From the NCBI RefSeq assembly GCF_003584125.1, contig NZ_QXFL01000001.1, positions 62,001 to 126,000 of the forward strand: a DNA stretch of 64,000 bases, in the 5' to 3' direction. Position 1 is the first letter of the stretch, and every line of letters begins with the position of its first letter. The notes under the pieces were generated by a model, which worked only from the letters and a program-made list of their open reading frames with translations, did not search any database and was not told the origin of the DNA. Both the position numbers and the translations under genes were made by a program. The DNA is from Aurantiacibacter zhengii (GTDB lineage: Bacteria > Pseudomonadota > Alphaproteobacteria > Sphingomonadales > Sphingomonadaceae). Shown here in pieces: positions 20,453 through 30,258 of this stretch.

Positions 20453-21832
20453 GTGGCCTCTCCTTCGCCCATAATCGCGCGCGGACGTACGGACGCGCAG
20501 GATCGCCTTGTCGAGGCGGAGGAGCCGCTCGCGGGATTTCACCTGCGTGCAGGAGGCGAATTCCCCGGTGCGCTGGTCACGCCTGCGCTGATCGAACTGG
20601 TGCGCAAGGCGCGCGTTTACGGCCTGCGACTGGCCCGTGTCATCCGCGCACAGGACGAAAGCGAGCAGGTGACAGCCTGGGTCGAGGTAAAGCCGGAAGG
20701 TGAGGGCGCATCTATCGTCATCGCGGACTGGCAGGCAGAGCCGTTGCGCCCCCTCTCGCAAGCCGCAGGCACAAGCGATAAGCTTGCTCTTGTCCGGCAT
20801 GTCGCAGGCCTCAGCGCAAGGCTGGGACCGTCGCAGGAACTGCTCAGCGTCGATAGCGATGCGCATGACCTCTCAGACCTGGCTGCGCAGATGCGCGAGG
20901 GTATCGGTGAGACCTGGACCAGGTTCGTCTCACCGAGCGGTGGAACGCATCACAAGCCGTTGCACTGGCGCTTGCTGGACGGCGCATCGGTCGACATTCC
21001 CGGTTCCGAACGGCGGTGGAATGTCCACCTGGTACCCCTTGGCAAGCCGCAGCCGGGTAGTGCGGGGTTCGAACTCTATCTCGCGCCCCAACGGGCCGAG
21101 CCGGAGAAGCCGAAAAGGCCGGAGCGCGATCCGGAACGCACCAGCGGCATAGGACGGGATATTGCCCCGGTCCTGCGCCAGCCGGTCAGCCGGATCATCG
21201 CCAATGCCGAAACGATCCGTACGCAGCTGGCCGGGCCGCTGGCCGAGGAATACAGCAACTACGCGGCGGATATCGCCTCGGCAGGGGAGCACCTGCTCGC
21301 ACTGATCGACGATCTCACCACGCTGGAACTGGTCGAGGACGAACAGTTCGAGACCGCGCCGGACACAATCGATCTGGCCGACGTGGCTCAGCGTGCGGTG
21401 GGAATTCTGGGGGTGCGCGCCGCGGAACGTGGCATCACGCTCGACGCGCCAAAGTCAGCCGACAGCGTGCCCGCGATCGGCGAATTTCGCCGTGTTCTCC
21501 AAGTGCTGCTCAACCTTGTGGGGAATGCCATTCGCCATTCGCCCGAGGGCGGCGAAATCTGGATCCGGACCGAACAGCAAGGTGAACGGGCGCGCATCAC
21601 CGTGGCCGATCAGGGTGAAGGGCTGGACGAAAACGAACAGGCCAAGGTCTTTGCAAAGTTCGAGCGGCTCGGTCGCAGCGGCGATGGCGGTTCGGGCCTC
21701 GGCCTTTATATCTCTCGCCGTCTGGCCCAGGCCATGGGCGGTTCGCTGACGGTGGAATCGGCGAAGGGGCAGGGCGCGCGGTTCATCCTGGAGCTTCCCA
21801 GCTTCGAGGAGCGCCGCAAGGAGCCGCGCTGA
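20453..21832 (+). CDS. Histidine-kinase-like protein without the phospho-acceptor histidine
   Basis: A 459-residue soluble protein from GTG 20453, four bases after the upstream stop. Residues 1 to about 230 may hold a degenerate PAS-like sensor. The dimerisation region at about 235-300 reads IAPVLRQPVSRIIANAETI, where kinases have the H-E-L-R-T-P-L box; the leading His is replaced by Pro. The ATPase domain is well kept: N box QVLLNLVGNAIRHSPEGG, G1 VADQGEGLD, F box FAKFERLG, and G2 GSGLGLYISRRLA. No membrane helix and no response regulator nearby. It may bind ATP but should not autophosphorylate at the usual site; it could act as a scaffold, a phosphatase or a receiver-less regulator. Confidence 0.85.
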   Translation: MASPSPIIARGRTDAQDRLVEAEEPLAGFHLRAGGEFPGALVTPALIELVRKARVYGLRLARVIRAQDESEQVTAWVEVKPEGEGASIVIADWQAEPLRPLSQAAGTSDKLALVRHVAGLSARLGPSQELLSVDSDAHDLSDLAAQMREGIGETWTRFVSPSGGTHHKPLHWRLLDGASVDIPGSERRWNVHLVPLGKPQPGSAGFELYLAPQRAEPEKPKRPERDPERTSGIGRDIAPVLRQPVSRIIANAETIRTQLAGPLAEEYSNYAADIASAGEHLLALIDDLTTLELVEDEQFETAPDTIDLADVAQRAVGILGVRAAERGITLDAPKSADSVPAIGEFRRVLQVLLNLVGNAIRHSPEGGEIWIRTEQQGERARITVADQGEGLDENEQAKVFAKFERLGRSGDGGSGLGLYISRRLAQAMGGSLTVESAKGQGARFILELPSFEERRKEPR

Positions 21833-21850
21833 CAGCCGGCGCATACGAAA

Positions 21851-21874
21851 ATGCCCGGCCTTTCGACCGGGCAT
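21851..21874 (-). terminator. Stem-loop terminator downstream of gltA
   Basis: An eight-base perfect stem (ATGCCCGG at 21851-21858 with CCGGGCAT at 21867-21874) lies 24 bases past the gltA stop. On the minus strand it is followed by TTTTCG, a short T-run, so it fits rho-independent termination of gltA. The convergent kinase-like gene ends 18 bases away and may use it too, though no T-run follows on the plus strand. Confidence 0.7.
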
Positions 21875-21898
21875 CCCGTGAATACACTGTGATGGCGA

Positions 21899-23185
21899 TC
21901 AGCGCTCGCCGATCGGAACGTAATCGCGCTGCGTCGGCCCGGTGTAGAGCTGGCGCGGGCGACCGATGACCTGGCCGGGATCGGAGATCATCTCGTTCCA
22001 CTGCGCAACCCAGCCCACGGTGCGGGCAAGAGCGAACAGGGCGGTGAACATGGTCGTCGGGAAGCCGATGGCCGACAGGATCACACCGGAGTAGAAATCC
22101 ACGTTGGGGAACAGCTTCTTCTCGATGAAGTAATCGTCGTTCAGCGCCATTTCTTCCAGCTGCAGGGCAGTTTCGAAGACGGGATCGGTAACCTTCAGCG
22201 CGTCGAACACTTCGCGCACGGTCTTCTGCATCACCGTGGCGCGCGGATCGTAGTTCTTGTACACGCGGTGGCCAAAACCCATCAGGCGGAACGGATCGTT
22301 CTTGTCCTTCGCCCGCTCAAGGTAGTGCGGAATGCGATCGGGCGTGCCGATCTCGCGCAGCATATTCAGCGCAGCTTCGTTCGCGCCGCCGTGTGCCGGG
22401 CCCCAGAGGCAGGCGATGCCGGCAGACATGCAGGCGAACGGGTTGGCGCCCGACGAACCGGCGAGCCGCACGGTGGAGGTCGAGGCGTTCTGTTCGTGGT
22501 CTGCGTGCAGGATGAAGATGCGATCCATGGCCTTTTCGACCGCCGGGATCACTTCGTATTCTTCAGCCGGAACGCCAAAGGTCATGCGCAGGAAATTGCC
22601 CGTGTAGCTGAGCGAGTTCTGCGGCTGCATGAAGGGCTGCCCTACCGCATACTTGTAGGCCCAGGCCGCAATCGTCGGCATCTTCGCAATCAACCGGTGG
22701 CTGGAAATCTTGCGATGTTCCGGATCGGAGATGTCGGTGCTGTCGTGATAGAACGCCGACAGCGCGCCCACCACGCCGCACATGATCGCCATGGGGTGCG
22801 CATCGCGGCGGAAACCCTGGTAGAACTGCCGCATCTGGTCGTGCAGCATGGTGTGATAGGTGATCGTGTTGGTGAAGTCGGCGTATTCATCCTGGCTGGG
22901 CAGTTCGCCGTTCAGCAGCAGGTAGGCCACTTCCATGAAGCTGGACTGTTCGGCCAGCTGGCCGATCGGATAGCCACGGTGCAGCAGGACGCCCTCATCA
23001 CCGTCGATGAAAGTCAGCGCGCTCTCGCACGATGCCGTGGACTTGTAGCCGGGATCGAATGTGAACCGTCCGGTCTTGGCGTAGAGCTTGCGGATATCGA
23101 TGACATCCGGGCCGCAGCTGCCTTCCAGGGTAGGGAAATCGAAGCTTTCGCCTGCTACCGTCAAATCCGCCTGCTTGTCAGCCAA
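21899..23185 (-). CDS. gltA: Citrate synthase
   Basis: A 428-residue enzyme that condenses acetyl-CoA and oxaloacetate at the head of the TCA cycle. Family motifs are [11 protein letters not shown] near the N-terminus, the active-site segment [15 protein letters not shown] with its catalytic His, and [22 protein letters not shown] with the catalytic-region residues of the C-terminal lobe. The length is that of the hexameric Gram-negative type. The start is TTG at 23185, placed by AAGGAG eight bases upstream; a nearby ATG overlaps that site but is out of frame. It lies 46 bases after gltX on the same strand. Confidence 0.97.
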   Translation of the reverse strand: MADKQADLTVAGESFDFPTLEGSCGPDVIDIRKLYAKTGRFTFDPGYKSTASCESALTFIDGDEGVLLHRGYPIGQLAEQSSFMEVAYLLLNGELPSQDEYADFTNTITYHTMLHDQMRQFYQGFRRDAHPMAIMCGVVGALSAFYHDSTDISDPEHRKISSHRLIAKMPTIAAWAYKYAVGQPFMQPQNSLSYTGNFLRMTFGVPAEEYEVIPAVEKAMDRIFILHADHEQNASTSTVRLAGSSGANPFACMSAGIACLWGPAHGGANEAALNMLREIGTPDRIPHYLERAKDKNDPFRLMGFGHRVYKNYDPRATVMQKTVREVFDALKVTDPVFETALQLEEMALNDDYFIEKKLFPNVDFYSGVILSAIGFPTTMFTALFALARTVGWVAQWNEMISDPGQVIGRPRQLYTGPTQRDYVPIGER

Positions 23186-23231
23186 AGCTGTTCTCCTTCA
23201 TATGTTTGCTATCGACAGGTGAGAGATAATC

Positions 23232-24662
23232 TCAGCCGTCGGTTTGATCGTCGATCCGCGCAAGGCTCTCTTCTTTACCGAGGAGAACGAGCACGTCGAA
23301 AATTCCGGGCGAGGTTGTTTGCCCCGTAAGCGCAGCGCGGAGCGGCTGCGCCAGTTTGCCGAGCCCCAGTTCGAGCTCTTCCGCGTAGGCCTTCAAATTG
23401 GCCTCCAGCGCGTCGATTGTCCAGTCCGTTTCGCCGCGCAACCGATCCGCGATGGCACGAAGGCGGGCGCGAGCTTCATCATCCAGCAACCCTGCGGCTT
23501 TCTCGGTCAATTCCAGCGGACGCTGCTTGAACAGGAAAGACGCACCGTCTGCCAGTTCGTTGAGGTCACGGGCGCGGGTCTTCAGCTCGGGCATGGCCCG
23601 GGTCAGCAGTTCCACATCGGCATCGGGGTCGATCAGCGGCGCGACCAGCCTGGCAAGCCGCGCATCGTCTGCCTGGCGAATGTAATTGCCGTTCATGCTC
23701 AGCAGCTTCTTCATGTCGAAGCGGCTCGGGCCCTTGCCCACGGCATCGATATCGAACAGCGAGATGGCTTCCTGGCGCGTGAATTCTTCCTGGTCGCCGT
23801 GGCCCCAGCCAAGGCGAAGGAGGTAATTGAACAGCGTTTCGGGCAGGATACCCATGTCGCGATAGTCGCGCACGCCCAGGGCGCCGTGGCGCTTTGAAAG
23901 CTTGGCCCCGTCATTGCCGTGAATCAGCGGAACATGGGCATATGTCGGCTCTTCCCAGCCATCCTCGATACCCTGCATCGCGCGAATAACCTGTATCTGC
24001 CGGAAGGCATTGTTCAGGTGGTCGTCGCCGCGGATGATATGGGTGCAGCCCATGTCCATGTCGTCCACCACCACGGCCAGCATGTAGGTGGGCGTGCCGT
24101 CGGCGCGCAGCAGGATGAAGTCGTCGATCTCGCGGTTGTCGACCTTAACGCGGCCCTGCACGGCATCCTCGATCACCGTCTCGCCGCCTTCGGGGGTCTT
24201 GATCCGGATGGTAAAGGGCGCGCCTGCGGGCGCTTCGGAGGGGTCGCGGTCGCGCCAGCGCCCGTCATAACGCAGCGGCTGCTTCGCGGCCTTCTGCTGT
24301 TCGCGCATCTCCGCGAGTTCCTCGGGCGAGGCGAAACACTTGTAAGCGTGCCCGGCCTCCAGCAATTTCAAAGCCACTTCGGCGTGCCTTTCGGCGCGCT
24401 CGCTCTGGTAGACGACATCACCGTCGAATTCGAGGCCCAGCCAGTCCAGTCCTTCGATGATGACATCGATTGCTTCCTGGGTGGAGCGCTTCTTGTCGGT
24501 ATCCTCGATCCGCAGCAGGGCGGTGCCGCCATGGTGGCGGGCATAGAGCCAGGAGAACAGGCCGGTCCGGGCATTGCCGATATGCAGGAAGCCGGTTGGA
24601 CTGGGTGCGAAGCGCGTCACTACCGGACGCTGCTGCGAACCATTGCCAATCGAACTTGCCAT
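23232..24662 (-). CDS. gltX: Glutamate--tRNA ligase
   Basis: A 476-residue class I aminoacyl-tRNA synthetase that charges tRNA-Glu (and in many alphaproteobacteria tRNA-Gln for later amidation). The HIGH-type motif is [16 protein letters not shown]; the KMSKS-type loop is [14 protein letters not shown]. The C-terminal helical domain that reads the anticodon is complete. ATG 24662 begins it. The comEC gene starts in the opposite direction only 28 bases away, so both promoters must overlap or lie inside the other gene. gltA follows, probably on the same transcript. Confidence 0.96.
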   Translation of the reverse strand: MASSIGNGSQQRPVVTRFAPSPTGFLHIGNARTGLFSWLYARHHGGTALLRIEDTDKKRSTQEAIDVIIEGLDWLGLEFDGDVVYQSERAERHAEVALKLLEAGHAYKCFASPEELAEMREQQKAAKQPLRYDGRWRDRDPSEAPAGAPFTIRIKTPEGGETVIEDAVQGRVKVDNREIDDFILLRADGTPTYMLAVVVDDMDMGCTHIIRGDDHLNNAFRQIQVIRAMQGIEDGWEEPTYAHVPLIHGNDGAKLSKRHGALGVRDYRDMGILPETLFNYLLRLGWGHGDQEEFTRQEAISLFDIDAVGKGPSRFDMKKLLSMNGNYIRQADDARLARLVAPLIDPDADVELLTRAMPELKTRARDLNELADGASFLFKQRPLELTEKAAGLLDDEARARLRAIADRLRGETDWTIDALEANLKAYAEELELGLGKLAQPLRAALTGQTTSPGIFDVLVLLGKEESLARIDDQTDG

Positions 24663-24690
24663 AACCGCTTGTTTCCTGTCCTATATTTTC

Positions 24691-26880
24691 ATGGCCACCG
24701 ATTATCAGCCCCTGGTACCGCTGGGCGAGGACGCTGGCGATGGTGCGACGCAGCACACGCCTTGGCGAAAGCTGCGGGATTTGTCCAGAGTAGCTGATCG
24801 CGCAGAACAATTCCTGGCAAGTTCGGGCTTTGACAGGGGGCCGTGGTTGGCCGTGGCCCTGGCTGCCGGGATAGGTGCATGGTTCGCATTGCCGGGGCCG
24901 GCGACATGGGTGCTCACGATCGCGGGCGGACTGGTCCTCGCCCTTGGCGCAGTTGCCGCATGGAAGGCGCGAGATGACCGTGTCCACCTGGTGCATGCGC
25001 TGGTCGCCTGCGGCCTCCTGCTGGCATTCGGCACCGGTCTGGCGTGGGCGCGCTCCGACCTTGTGGGGGCCGAGGCCCTGGAAAGGCCCATTTACGACAC
25101 GTTTCGCGGCCGCGTGCTGGAGCGGATCGAGCAACCCGCTCAGGACCGCATAAGGGTTGTCATGGCCACGCGGCATCCGGAGAGCGCCGAGCCGATCAAG
25201 ATACGCGTGAACGTGCCGCTGGATGTTGCCACCCCCGCTATCGCAGAGGGCGCCATGATCGAGGTGCAGGCCCGCCTGATGCCGCCCGCGCCGCCCATGC
25301 TGCCCGGGGGATATGACTTTGCGCGAACCGCCTGGTTCGAAGGATTGGCGGCCACGGGCAGCGTGCAGGGCGACATTCGCGTGCTGGAGCCAGGGGCGCC
25401 GGATGGCGATTTCATCGCAGGGTTGCAAAGGCGCCTATCGGGCCATGTTCGCGAAAACCTGGATGGCTCCGCCGGAAGCATCGCTGCCGCCTTCGCCAGC
25501 GGGGACCGGGGTGCGATCAGCGAAGCTGACGAGGACGCGATGCGGGATGCGGGTCTCACGCACCTGCTCTCCATCAGCGGATTGCATGTCAGCGCCGTTA
25601 TTGCAGGCACCTATTTGCTGGCAATCAGGCTGCTGGCGCTCTGGCCCGCGCTGGTGTTGCGGGTACGCCTGCCGGTGGCTGCGGCGGGCATCGCTGCGCT
25701 GGCGGGTATCGGCTATACCCTGCTGACGGGAGCACAGGTGCCCACCGTGCGCAGCTGCATTGCCGCGCTGCTGGTGCTGGGAGCCCTTGCGATGGGGCGA
25801 GAGCCCCTTTCGCTGCGCATGGTTGCCGTCGCTGCCGTAGCTGTCCTGTTGCTATGGCCCGAAAGCCTGGTTGGCCCCAGCTTCCAGATGAGCTTTGCGG
25901 CCGTGATTGCCATTGTCGCGCTGCATAACGCCGAGCCGGTGAAGCGCTTCCTGGCCCCGCGGGAAGAGGGGCGCGCCGGATTGCTGGGTCGCCAGACACT
26001 GATGTTGATGGCAACCGGCATGGTGATCGAGATCGCGCTGATGCCGATCGTGCTTTTTCATTTTCACCGGGCGGGCGTCTACGGCGCTTTTGCCAATGTC
26101 ATCGCCATACCGCTGGTGACTTTCATTTCAATGCCGCTGATTGCCCTTGCACTGGCACTGGACCTCGTGGGCCTCGGCGCGCCAGCCTGGTGGCTGGCCG
26201 GTCTTTCGCTGGACCTGCTGGTGGGTATAGCCCATTTCACCGCCAGCCAGCCCGGCGCGGTCAAGCTGATACCCCAGATCACCGGCCTGACGTTCGCGCT
26301 TTACGTGTTCGGTGGCCTGTGGCTCGCCCTGTGGCGGGGAAGGGCACGTCTGTGGGGATTTGCGCCCGCCGTTCTTGCCACGGCCATGCTGTTGACGACG
26401 CCCATACCCGACGTGCTGATTTCCAGCGATGGCCGCCATGTCGGGATCACCGGAGAGGACGACCGGCTGCTGATCCTCCGCGACACGCGCAGCGATTACA
26501 CGCGGGACAACCTGCTGGAACTCGCAGGCGTAGAAGGAGAGCCGATTGCCATGGCGGATTGGCCCGGTGCAGATTGCAGCGCCGACTTCTGTGTGGTCAC
26601 GCTGGATCGGGGCGGGCGCGAATGGCACGTGCTGATGAGCCGCAGCCGGAACATCGTCGGCGAGCGCGCCCTGGCAGCCGCCTGCGAGCGGGCGGATATC
26701 GTGGTTTCCGAGCGCTGGCTGCCGCATAGCTGCGAGCCCAAATGGCTCAAGGCCGACGCGCGCATGTTGTCCCAGTCGGGCGGGCTGGCAGTGGTGCTCG
26801 GCCAAGAGCCAGAAATTCGCTCGGTCGCAGACACGCAGGGCGAGCATGGCTGGTGGCGCGGGCGAGAGGATATTCGCTGA
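24691..26880 (+). CDS. comEC: ComEC/Rec2 family membrane protein lacking the metallo-beta-lactamase site
   Basis: A 729-residue polytopic protein of the DNA-uptake channel family. ATG 24691 is the start; the frame is open further back into gltX. After an N-terminal helical pair and an OB-like periplasmic part (about 130-270), the Competence domain has FASGDRGAISEADEDAMRDAG and HLLSISGLHVS, typical of ComEC, then about eight helices. The C-terminal part after about residue 570 is soluble, but the HxHxDH metal motif of complete ComEC is absent. Such short-tail forms are known in alphaproteobacteria. Whether the strain is transformable cannot be told from here. Confidence 0.88.
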   Translation: MATDYQPLVPLGEDAGDGATQHTPWRKLRDLSRVADRAEQFLASSGFDRGPWLAVALAAGIGAWFALPGPATWVLTIAGGLVLALGAVAAWKARDDRVHLVHALVACGLLLAFGTGLAWARSDLVGAEALERPIYDTFRGRVLERIEQPAQDRIRVVMATRHPESAEPIKIRVNVPLDVATPAIAEGAMIEVQARLMPPAPPMLPGGYDFARTAWFEGLAATGSVQGDIRVLEPGAPDGDFIAGLQRRLSGHVRENLDGSAGSIAAAFASGDRGAISEADEDAMRDAGLTHLLSISGLHVSAVIAGTYLLAIRLLALWPALVLRVRLPVAAAGIAALAGIGYTLLTGAQVPTVRSCIAALLVLGALAMGREPLSLRMVAVAAVAVLLLWPESLVGPSFQMSFAAVIAIVALHNAEPVKRFLAPREEGRAGLLGRQTLMLMATGMVIEIALMPIVLFHFHRAGVYGAFANVIAIPLVTFISMPLIALALALDLVGLGAPAWWLAGLSLDLLVGIAHFTASQPGAVKLIPQITGLTFALYVFGGLWLALWRGRARLWGFAPAVLATAMLLTTPIPDVLISSDGRHVGITGEDDRLLILRDTRSDYTRDNLLELAGVEGEPIAMADWPGADCSADFCVVTLDRGGREWHVLMSRSRNIVGERALAAACERADIVVSERWLPHSCEPKWLKADARMLSQSGGLAVVLGQEPEIRSVADTQGEHGWWRGREDIR

Positions 26881-26914
26881 ACACCAAGGTGTTGCAGAGC
26901 CGTCTGACGCAAAA

Positions 26915-26944
26915 GAGGCGGCACCCTGCCTCGGGTACCGCCTC
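26915..26944 (-). terminator. Rho-independent terminator of lexA
   Basis: A 12-base stem with one G-T wobble (minus strand GAGGCGGTACCC, loop GAGGCA, GGGTGCCGCCTC) is followed by TTTTGCG. It begins 28 bases after the lexA stop. comEC ends just beyond on the other strand; no T-run serves that direction. Confidence 0.85.
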
Positions 26945-26971
26945 CTGCAATTTCGCTTGGTAGTACCAGCC

Positions 26972-27643
26972 CTAGTGGTAGCGGCGCAGGAGCCCTGCAA
27001 GCTTTCCCTGCACCTTTACCTGCCGGTCTTCGTAGACCTGCGGATCGTAGGAAGCATTGGCCGGGTCCAGGCGGATCTTGCCGCCATCGTGGAACAGGTA
27101 CTTCAGGGTCGCTTCCTCGTCATTGACGAGAGCCACCACGATATCGCCGTCGCGTGCGGTGTCTGCCTTTTTCACGAGGGCGTAGTCGCCATCGAAGATG
27201 CCGGCCTCGATCATGGAATCGCCCGAAACTTCCAGCGCGTAGTGTTCGCCAGCGCCTAGCAGGGCAGCGGGCACGGGAAGCGTCTGGCTGTCTTCCAAAG
27301 CCTCTATCGGCACACCTGCAGCAATCCTGCCGTGCAGCGGAATTTCGATCACGTCGTTGGCCGGTTCGGGCTGCCGAGCGGGCGGAGTGGCGACCTTCGC
27401 CACGACGTCGGACGCCTTGCTTCCCAGGTTTTCCGGCATCTTGACCACTTCGAGCGCGCGGGCACGGTTCGGCAGGCGGCGAATGAAGCCACGCTCCTCC
27501 AAAGCAGAAATCAGGCGGTGAACACCTGACTTGCTCTTCAGGTCGAGCGCTTCCTTCATCTCCTCGAAGCTGGGCGAAATACCGCTTTCTTCAAGTCGAC
27601 GGTGAATGAACAGCAGCAATTCGTGTTGCTTGGCAGTCAACAT
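26972..27643 (-). CDS. lexA: LexA repressor of the SOS response
   Basis: A 223-residue repressor with an N-terminal winged-helix DNA-binding domain ([20 protein letters not shown]; recognition region [17 protein letters not shown]) and a C-terminal self-cleaving domain. The likely cleavage site is the Ala-Gly pair in [11 protein letters not shown]. The catalytic Ser is in [10 protein letters not shown] and the Lys in the segment around [13 protein letters not shown] or the preceding ALVKKA. ATG 27643 has GAGGGG upstream; TTG 27661 and ATG 27658 would only add six residues with no family match. Its own operator lies just upstream, so it should be autoregulated. Confidence 0.96.
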   Translation of the reverse strand: MLTAKQHELLLFIHRRLEESGISPSFEEMKEALDLKSKSGVHRLISALEERGFIRRLPNRARALEVVKMPENLGSKASDVVAKVATPPARQPEPANDVIEIPLHGRIAAGVPIEALEDSQTLPVPAALLGAGEHYALEVSGDSMIEAGIFDGDYALVKKADTARDGDIVVALVNDEEATLKYLFHDGGKIRLDPANASYDPQVYEDRQVKVQGKLAGLLRRYH

Positions 27644-27662
27644 GGGCAAGCCCCTCATCAAT

Positions 27663-27688
27663 GTTCCACTTTGGAACGAATAAGGAAC
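27663..27688 (-). promoter_or_regulatory. LexA operator(s) in the lexA promoter
   Basis: On the minus strand GTTCCTTATTCGTTC (27674-27688) is an exact GTTC-N7-GTTC direct repeat, the known alphaproteobacterial LexA site. The inner GTTC also begins GTTCCAAAGTGGAAC (27663-27677), a near-perfect inverted repeat. The two share one half-site. They sit 20-45 bases before the lexA start. Confidence 0.85.
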
Positions 27689-27712
27689 AATTAAGAAACA
27701 GATTCGCGCAAG

Positions 27713-28918
27713 TCAAGCGATACCACCATTCTGGATGCGATAGGTCGGCACCACGTCGCCCACTTTCGACGAAGGGGCGTCGATGTCTCTGCCAATCAGC
27801 ACGTCGGCACCGGCCAGGGCGCGCAAGGCGCTGCTATCCCTTTCCTCGATCAACTCGACCGCGCCTCCGACAATCCGTCCTCGCAAGAACTCGGCGCGAG
27901 GGCCCCCAGCAGGCAAAGGCGTGTTGCAGGCCATCGGCATGGGTAACGGCAGGAAATGGCGGGCCCCGGCCATCTTGCGCAGCAGGGGAAGGAGGAAGAA
28001 ATAGGCGGTCACGAAACTGGACACGGGATTGCCCGGCAACCCCAGCACGATCTGCTTTCCGCGTGTTGCGACCAGCAGCGGCTTCCCCGGCTTGATGGCC
28101 ACGCGCCAGAATTCGATCGTGGCGCCCCATTTCTCCAGCGCGGGTCTCACGAGATCGTGGTCTCCCACCGAAGCGCCCCCGCTGGTCACGATGACATCAG
28201 CGTCGGAGGCCGCCTGAAGGCTTTCGAGTAGGGCCTCGATTCGATCGCGTACCGGCCCGATGCGGTGTATTTGCGACACGAGCGAAGCTGCCATTGCCGC
28301 AATCGCCGCCCCGTTGCTGGCGGGTATCTGGTGGGCGTCGCAATTCGCAGGATCGGTGCTCAGTTCGTCCCCGCTGTCGATTACGGCGAGAGAAGGTCGT
28401 CCATGCACCGGGAGGGTCGCATTGCCGCCTGCCAAGGCTAGCGCCAATTGGGCCGGACCTACGCAGGTTCGCGCTTGCAACAGCAGGTCGCCTTCCGAAA
28501 AATCGAAACCCTTGCGGCGGATATGCTCTGCGCCGGGTTCGCCTTCGCCGTTGCAGGAAACGGTATTGCCGTGGCGCGCCGCGTTTTCCTGCAACAACAC
28601 CGCGCCTGCGCCTTGCGGCATGATGGCACCGGTCGAGATGCGGACCGCCTCTCCTGCTTTCAGCGCCTTGCCGAAGGGATGCCCTGCGGCACTTTCGCCC
28701 ACCACAGTCCACGGCCCGGCAAGGTCGTCTGCGCGCACGGCATAGCCATCCATGGCGGAAAGATCCGAACCGGGCTGGGTGCGGCGAGCTATCAGGTCTT
28801 CTGCGAGGTAGTAGCCCGCGGCGTTCCCGGTCTCCACGCTTACCGCGGGCAGGGGCGAGGCAAACGCGCATAGCCGGGTTTGCGCTTCCTCCAGCGGAAT
28901 CGGCGGCCCGGCACTCAC
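27713..28918 (-). CDS. moeA: Molybdopterin molybdotransferase
   Basis: A 401-residue enzyme that inserts molybdate into adenylated molybdopterin in the last step of molybdenum cofactor synthesis. Family features are the MoeA N-domain with [13 protein letters not shown], the linker [15 protein letters not shown], and the MPT-binding-like core [18 protein letters not shown] followed by [10 protein letters not shown] and [16 protein letters not shown] 28918 overlaps the moaC stop (GTGA). lexA follows after a 69-base promoter region, so lexA has at least one promoter of its own. Confidence 0.95.
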   Translation of the reverse strand: MSAGPPIPLEEAQTRLCAFASPLPAVSVETGNAAGYYLAEDLIARRTQPGSDLSAMDGYAVRADDLAGPWTVVGESAAGHPFGKALKAGEAVRISTGAIMPQGAGAVLLQENAARHGNTVSCNGEGEPGAEHIRRKGFDFSEGDLLLQARTCVGPAQLALALAGGNATLPVHGRPSLAVIDSGDELSTDPANCDAHQIPASNGAAIAAMAASLVSQIHRIGPVRDRIEALLESLQAASDADVIVTSGGASVGDHDLVRPALEKWGATIEFWRVAIKPGKPLLVATRGKQIVLGLPGNPVSSFVTAYFFLLPLLRKMAGARHFLPLPMPMACNTPLPAGGPRAEFLRGRIVGGAVELIEERDSSALRALAGADVLIGRDIDAPSSKVGDVVPTYRIQNGGIA

Positions 28919-29385
28919 TCCGCGCGCCAGTCGCCGCTCTTGCCGCCCGACTTTTCCAGCAAGCGGACGTTTTCGATCACCATGCCCTTCTCCAGCGCCT
29001 TGGCCATGTCGTACAGGGTAAGGAGCGCGACGGTCGCCGCAATGAGGGCTTCCATTTCTACGCCGGTCCTGCCGGTGAGCGCGGCGCGCGCAGTGACGGT
29101 CACGCCGTCCTCTTCATAATCGAAGTCGATGCTGACGGTATCCAGGGCCAGCGGGTGGCATAGAGGAATGAGGTCACCGGTCTTCTTGGCAGCCATGATC
29201 CCGGCAATTCGCGCTGCCGCAAGGACGTCACCCTTGGGGCCGCTGCCATTGCGAACCGCTTCCCGGGTGGGTGGCGACATACGGATCTTGCCCGCAGCGG
29301 TGGCGCTACGCATGGTTTCCGGCTTGTTGCCGACATCTACCATGCGCGCCGCGCCGGTATCGTCGAGATGGGTCAGTCCGCTCAT
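28915..29385 (-). CDS. moaC: Cyclic pyranopterin monophosphate synthase
   Basis: A 156-residue enzyme that, with MoaA, turns GTP into cyclic pyranopterin monophosphate, the first molybdenum-cofactor step. The conserved segments are [19 protein letters not shown], the active-site [21 protein letters not shown], and the C-terminal [20 protein letters not shown]. Length is typical. It lies 84 bases after trpC on the same strand and overlaps moeA, so the two Mo-cofactor genes are coupled. No riboswitch-like structure was noticed in the 84-base gap. Confidence 0.96.
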   Translation of the reverse strand: MSGLTHLDDTGAARMVDVGNKPETMRSATAAGKIRMSPPTREAVRNGSGPKGDVLAAARIAGIMAAKKTGDLIPLCHPLALDTVSIDFDYEEDGVTVTARAALTGRTGVEMEALIAATVALLTLYDMAKALEKGMVIENVRLLEKSGGKSGDWRAE

Positions 29386-29469
29386 GGCGCCGACCTATCG
29401 CAGATCGCCCGATGGGAGCAATGCCCTTGGCCCGCAGTTCTGGTGAACCTTATCGCCGTTTAGGTGAAC

Positions 29470-30258
29470 CTATCCGTTCAGCAGGGTGCGCGTGGCGGCT
29501 TCGACATCGGCCTGCCGCATCAGACTTTCCCCGACCAAAAAGCACCGGACGCCGGATTGCTCCAGCCGGAGGCAATCGGCATGCGTGTTGATGCCGCTTT
29601 CGCCCACAAGCAGCGATCCCTCAGGCGCCAGAGCGGCAAGCCGTTCGGTCGTGGCGAGATCGGTAGTGAAGGTCTTGAGGTCCCGGTTGTTGACGCCGAT
29701 CAGCCGGGAGGTGAGCCGGGTTGCGGCGCGCTCCATCTCGGTTTCGTCGTGCACTTCCACCAGCACGTCCATCCCGTGATCCAGCGCTGCCGCCTCGATC
29801 TCGGTCATCAGGGCATCGTCCAGCGCGGCAACGATGATGAGAATGGCATCGGCACCCAGCGCACGGCTTTCCGCCACCTGCCACGGGTCGACCATGAAAT
29901 CCTTGCGCAAGACCGGCAGCGCGCAGGAGGCGCGGGCTTCCAGCAGATAATCCTCGTGTCCCTGAAAATAGGGCGCGTCAGTGAGCACCGACAGGCACGC
30001 AGCGCCGCCCGCCGCGTAGTCCATTGCATGTTGGTGCGGGCGGAAATCCTCGCGGATCAGCCCCTTGGATGGAGAGGCCTTCTTGATCTCTGCCACCAGC
30101 CCGAACCCGTCTGCCGCTTTCGCCTCCAAGGCATCGCGGAACCCGCGCGGCGCGCTTGCTTGCGCAGCGAGGCGTTCGAGATCCGAAAGCGTGTTCAGGC
30201 CCTTGCGGACACGCACTTCCTCGCGCTTCGTGGCGCAGATTTCGTCGAGCTTGTTCAT
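29470..30258 (-). CDS. trpC: Indole-3-glycerol phosphate synthase
   Basis: A 262-residue (beta/alpha)8-barrel enzyme that closes the indole ring in tryptophan synthesis. Motifs are the substrate-site loop [46 protein letters not shown] and LVGESGI. It is a single-function TrpC without a fused TrpF domain. Start overlaps the trpD stop (ATGA). Confidence 0.97.
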   Translation of the reverse strand: MNKLDEICATKREEVRVRKGLNTLSDLERLAAQASAPRGFRDALEAKAADGFGLVAEIKKASPSKGLIREDFRPHQHAMDYAAGGAACLSVLTDAPYFQGHEDYLLEARASCALPVLRKDFMVDPWQVAESRALGADAILIIVAALDDALMTEIEAAALDHGMDVLVEVHDETEMERAATRLTSRLIGVNNRDLKTFTTDLATTERLAALAPEGSLLVGESGINTHADCLRLEQSGVRCFLVGESLMRQADVEAATRTLLNG

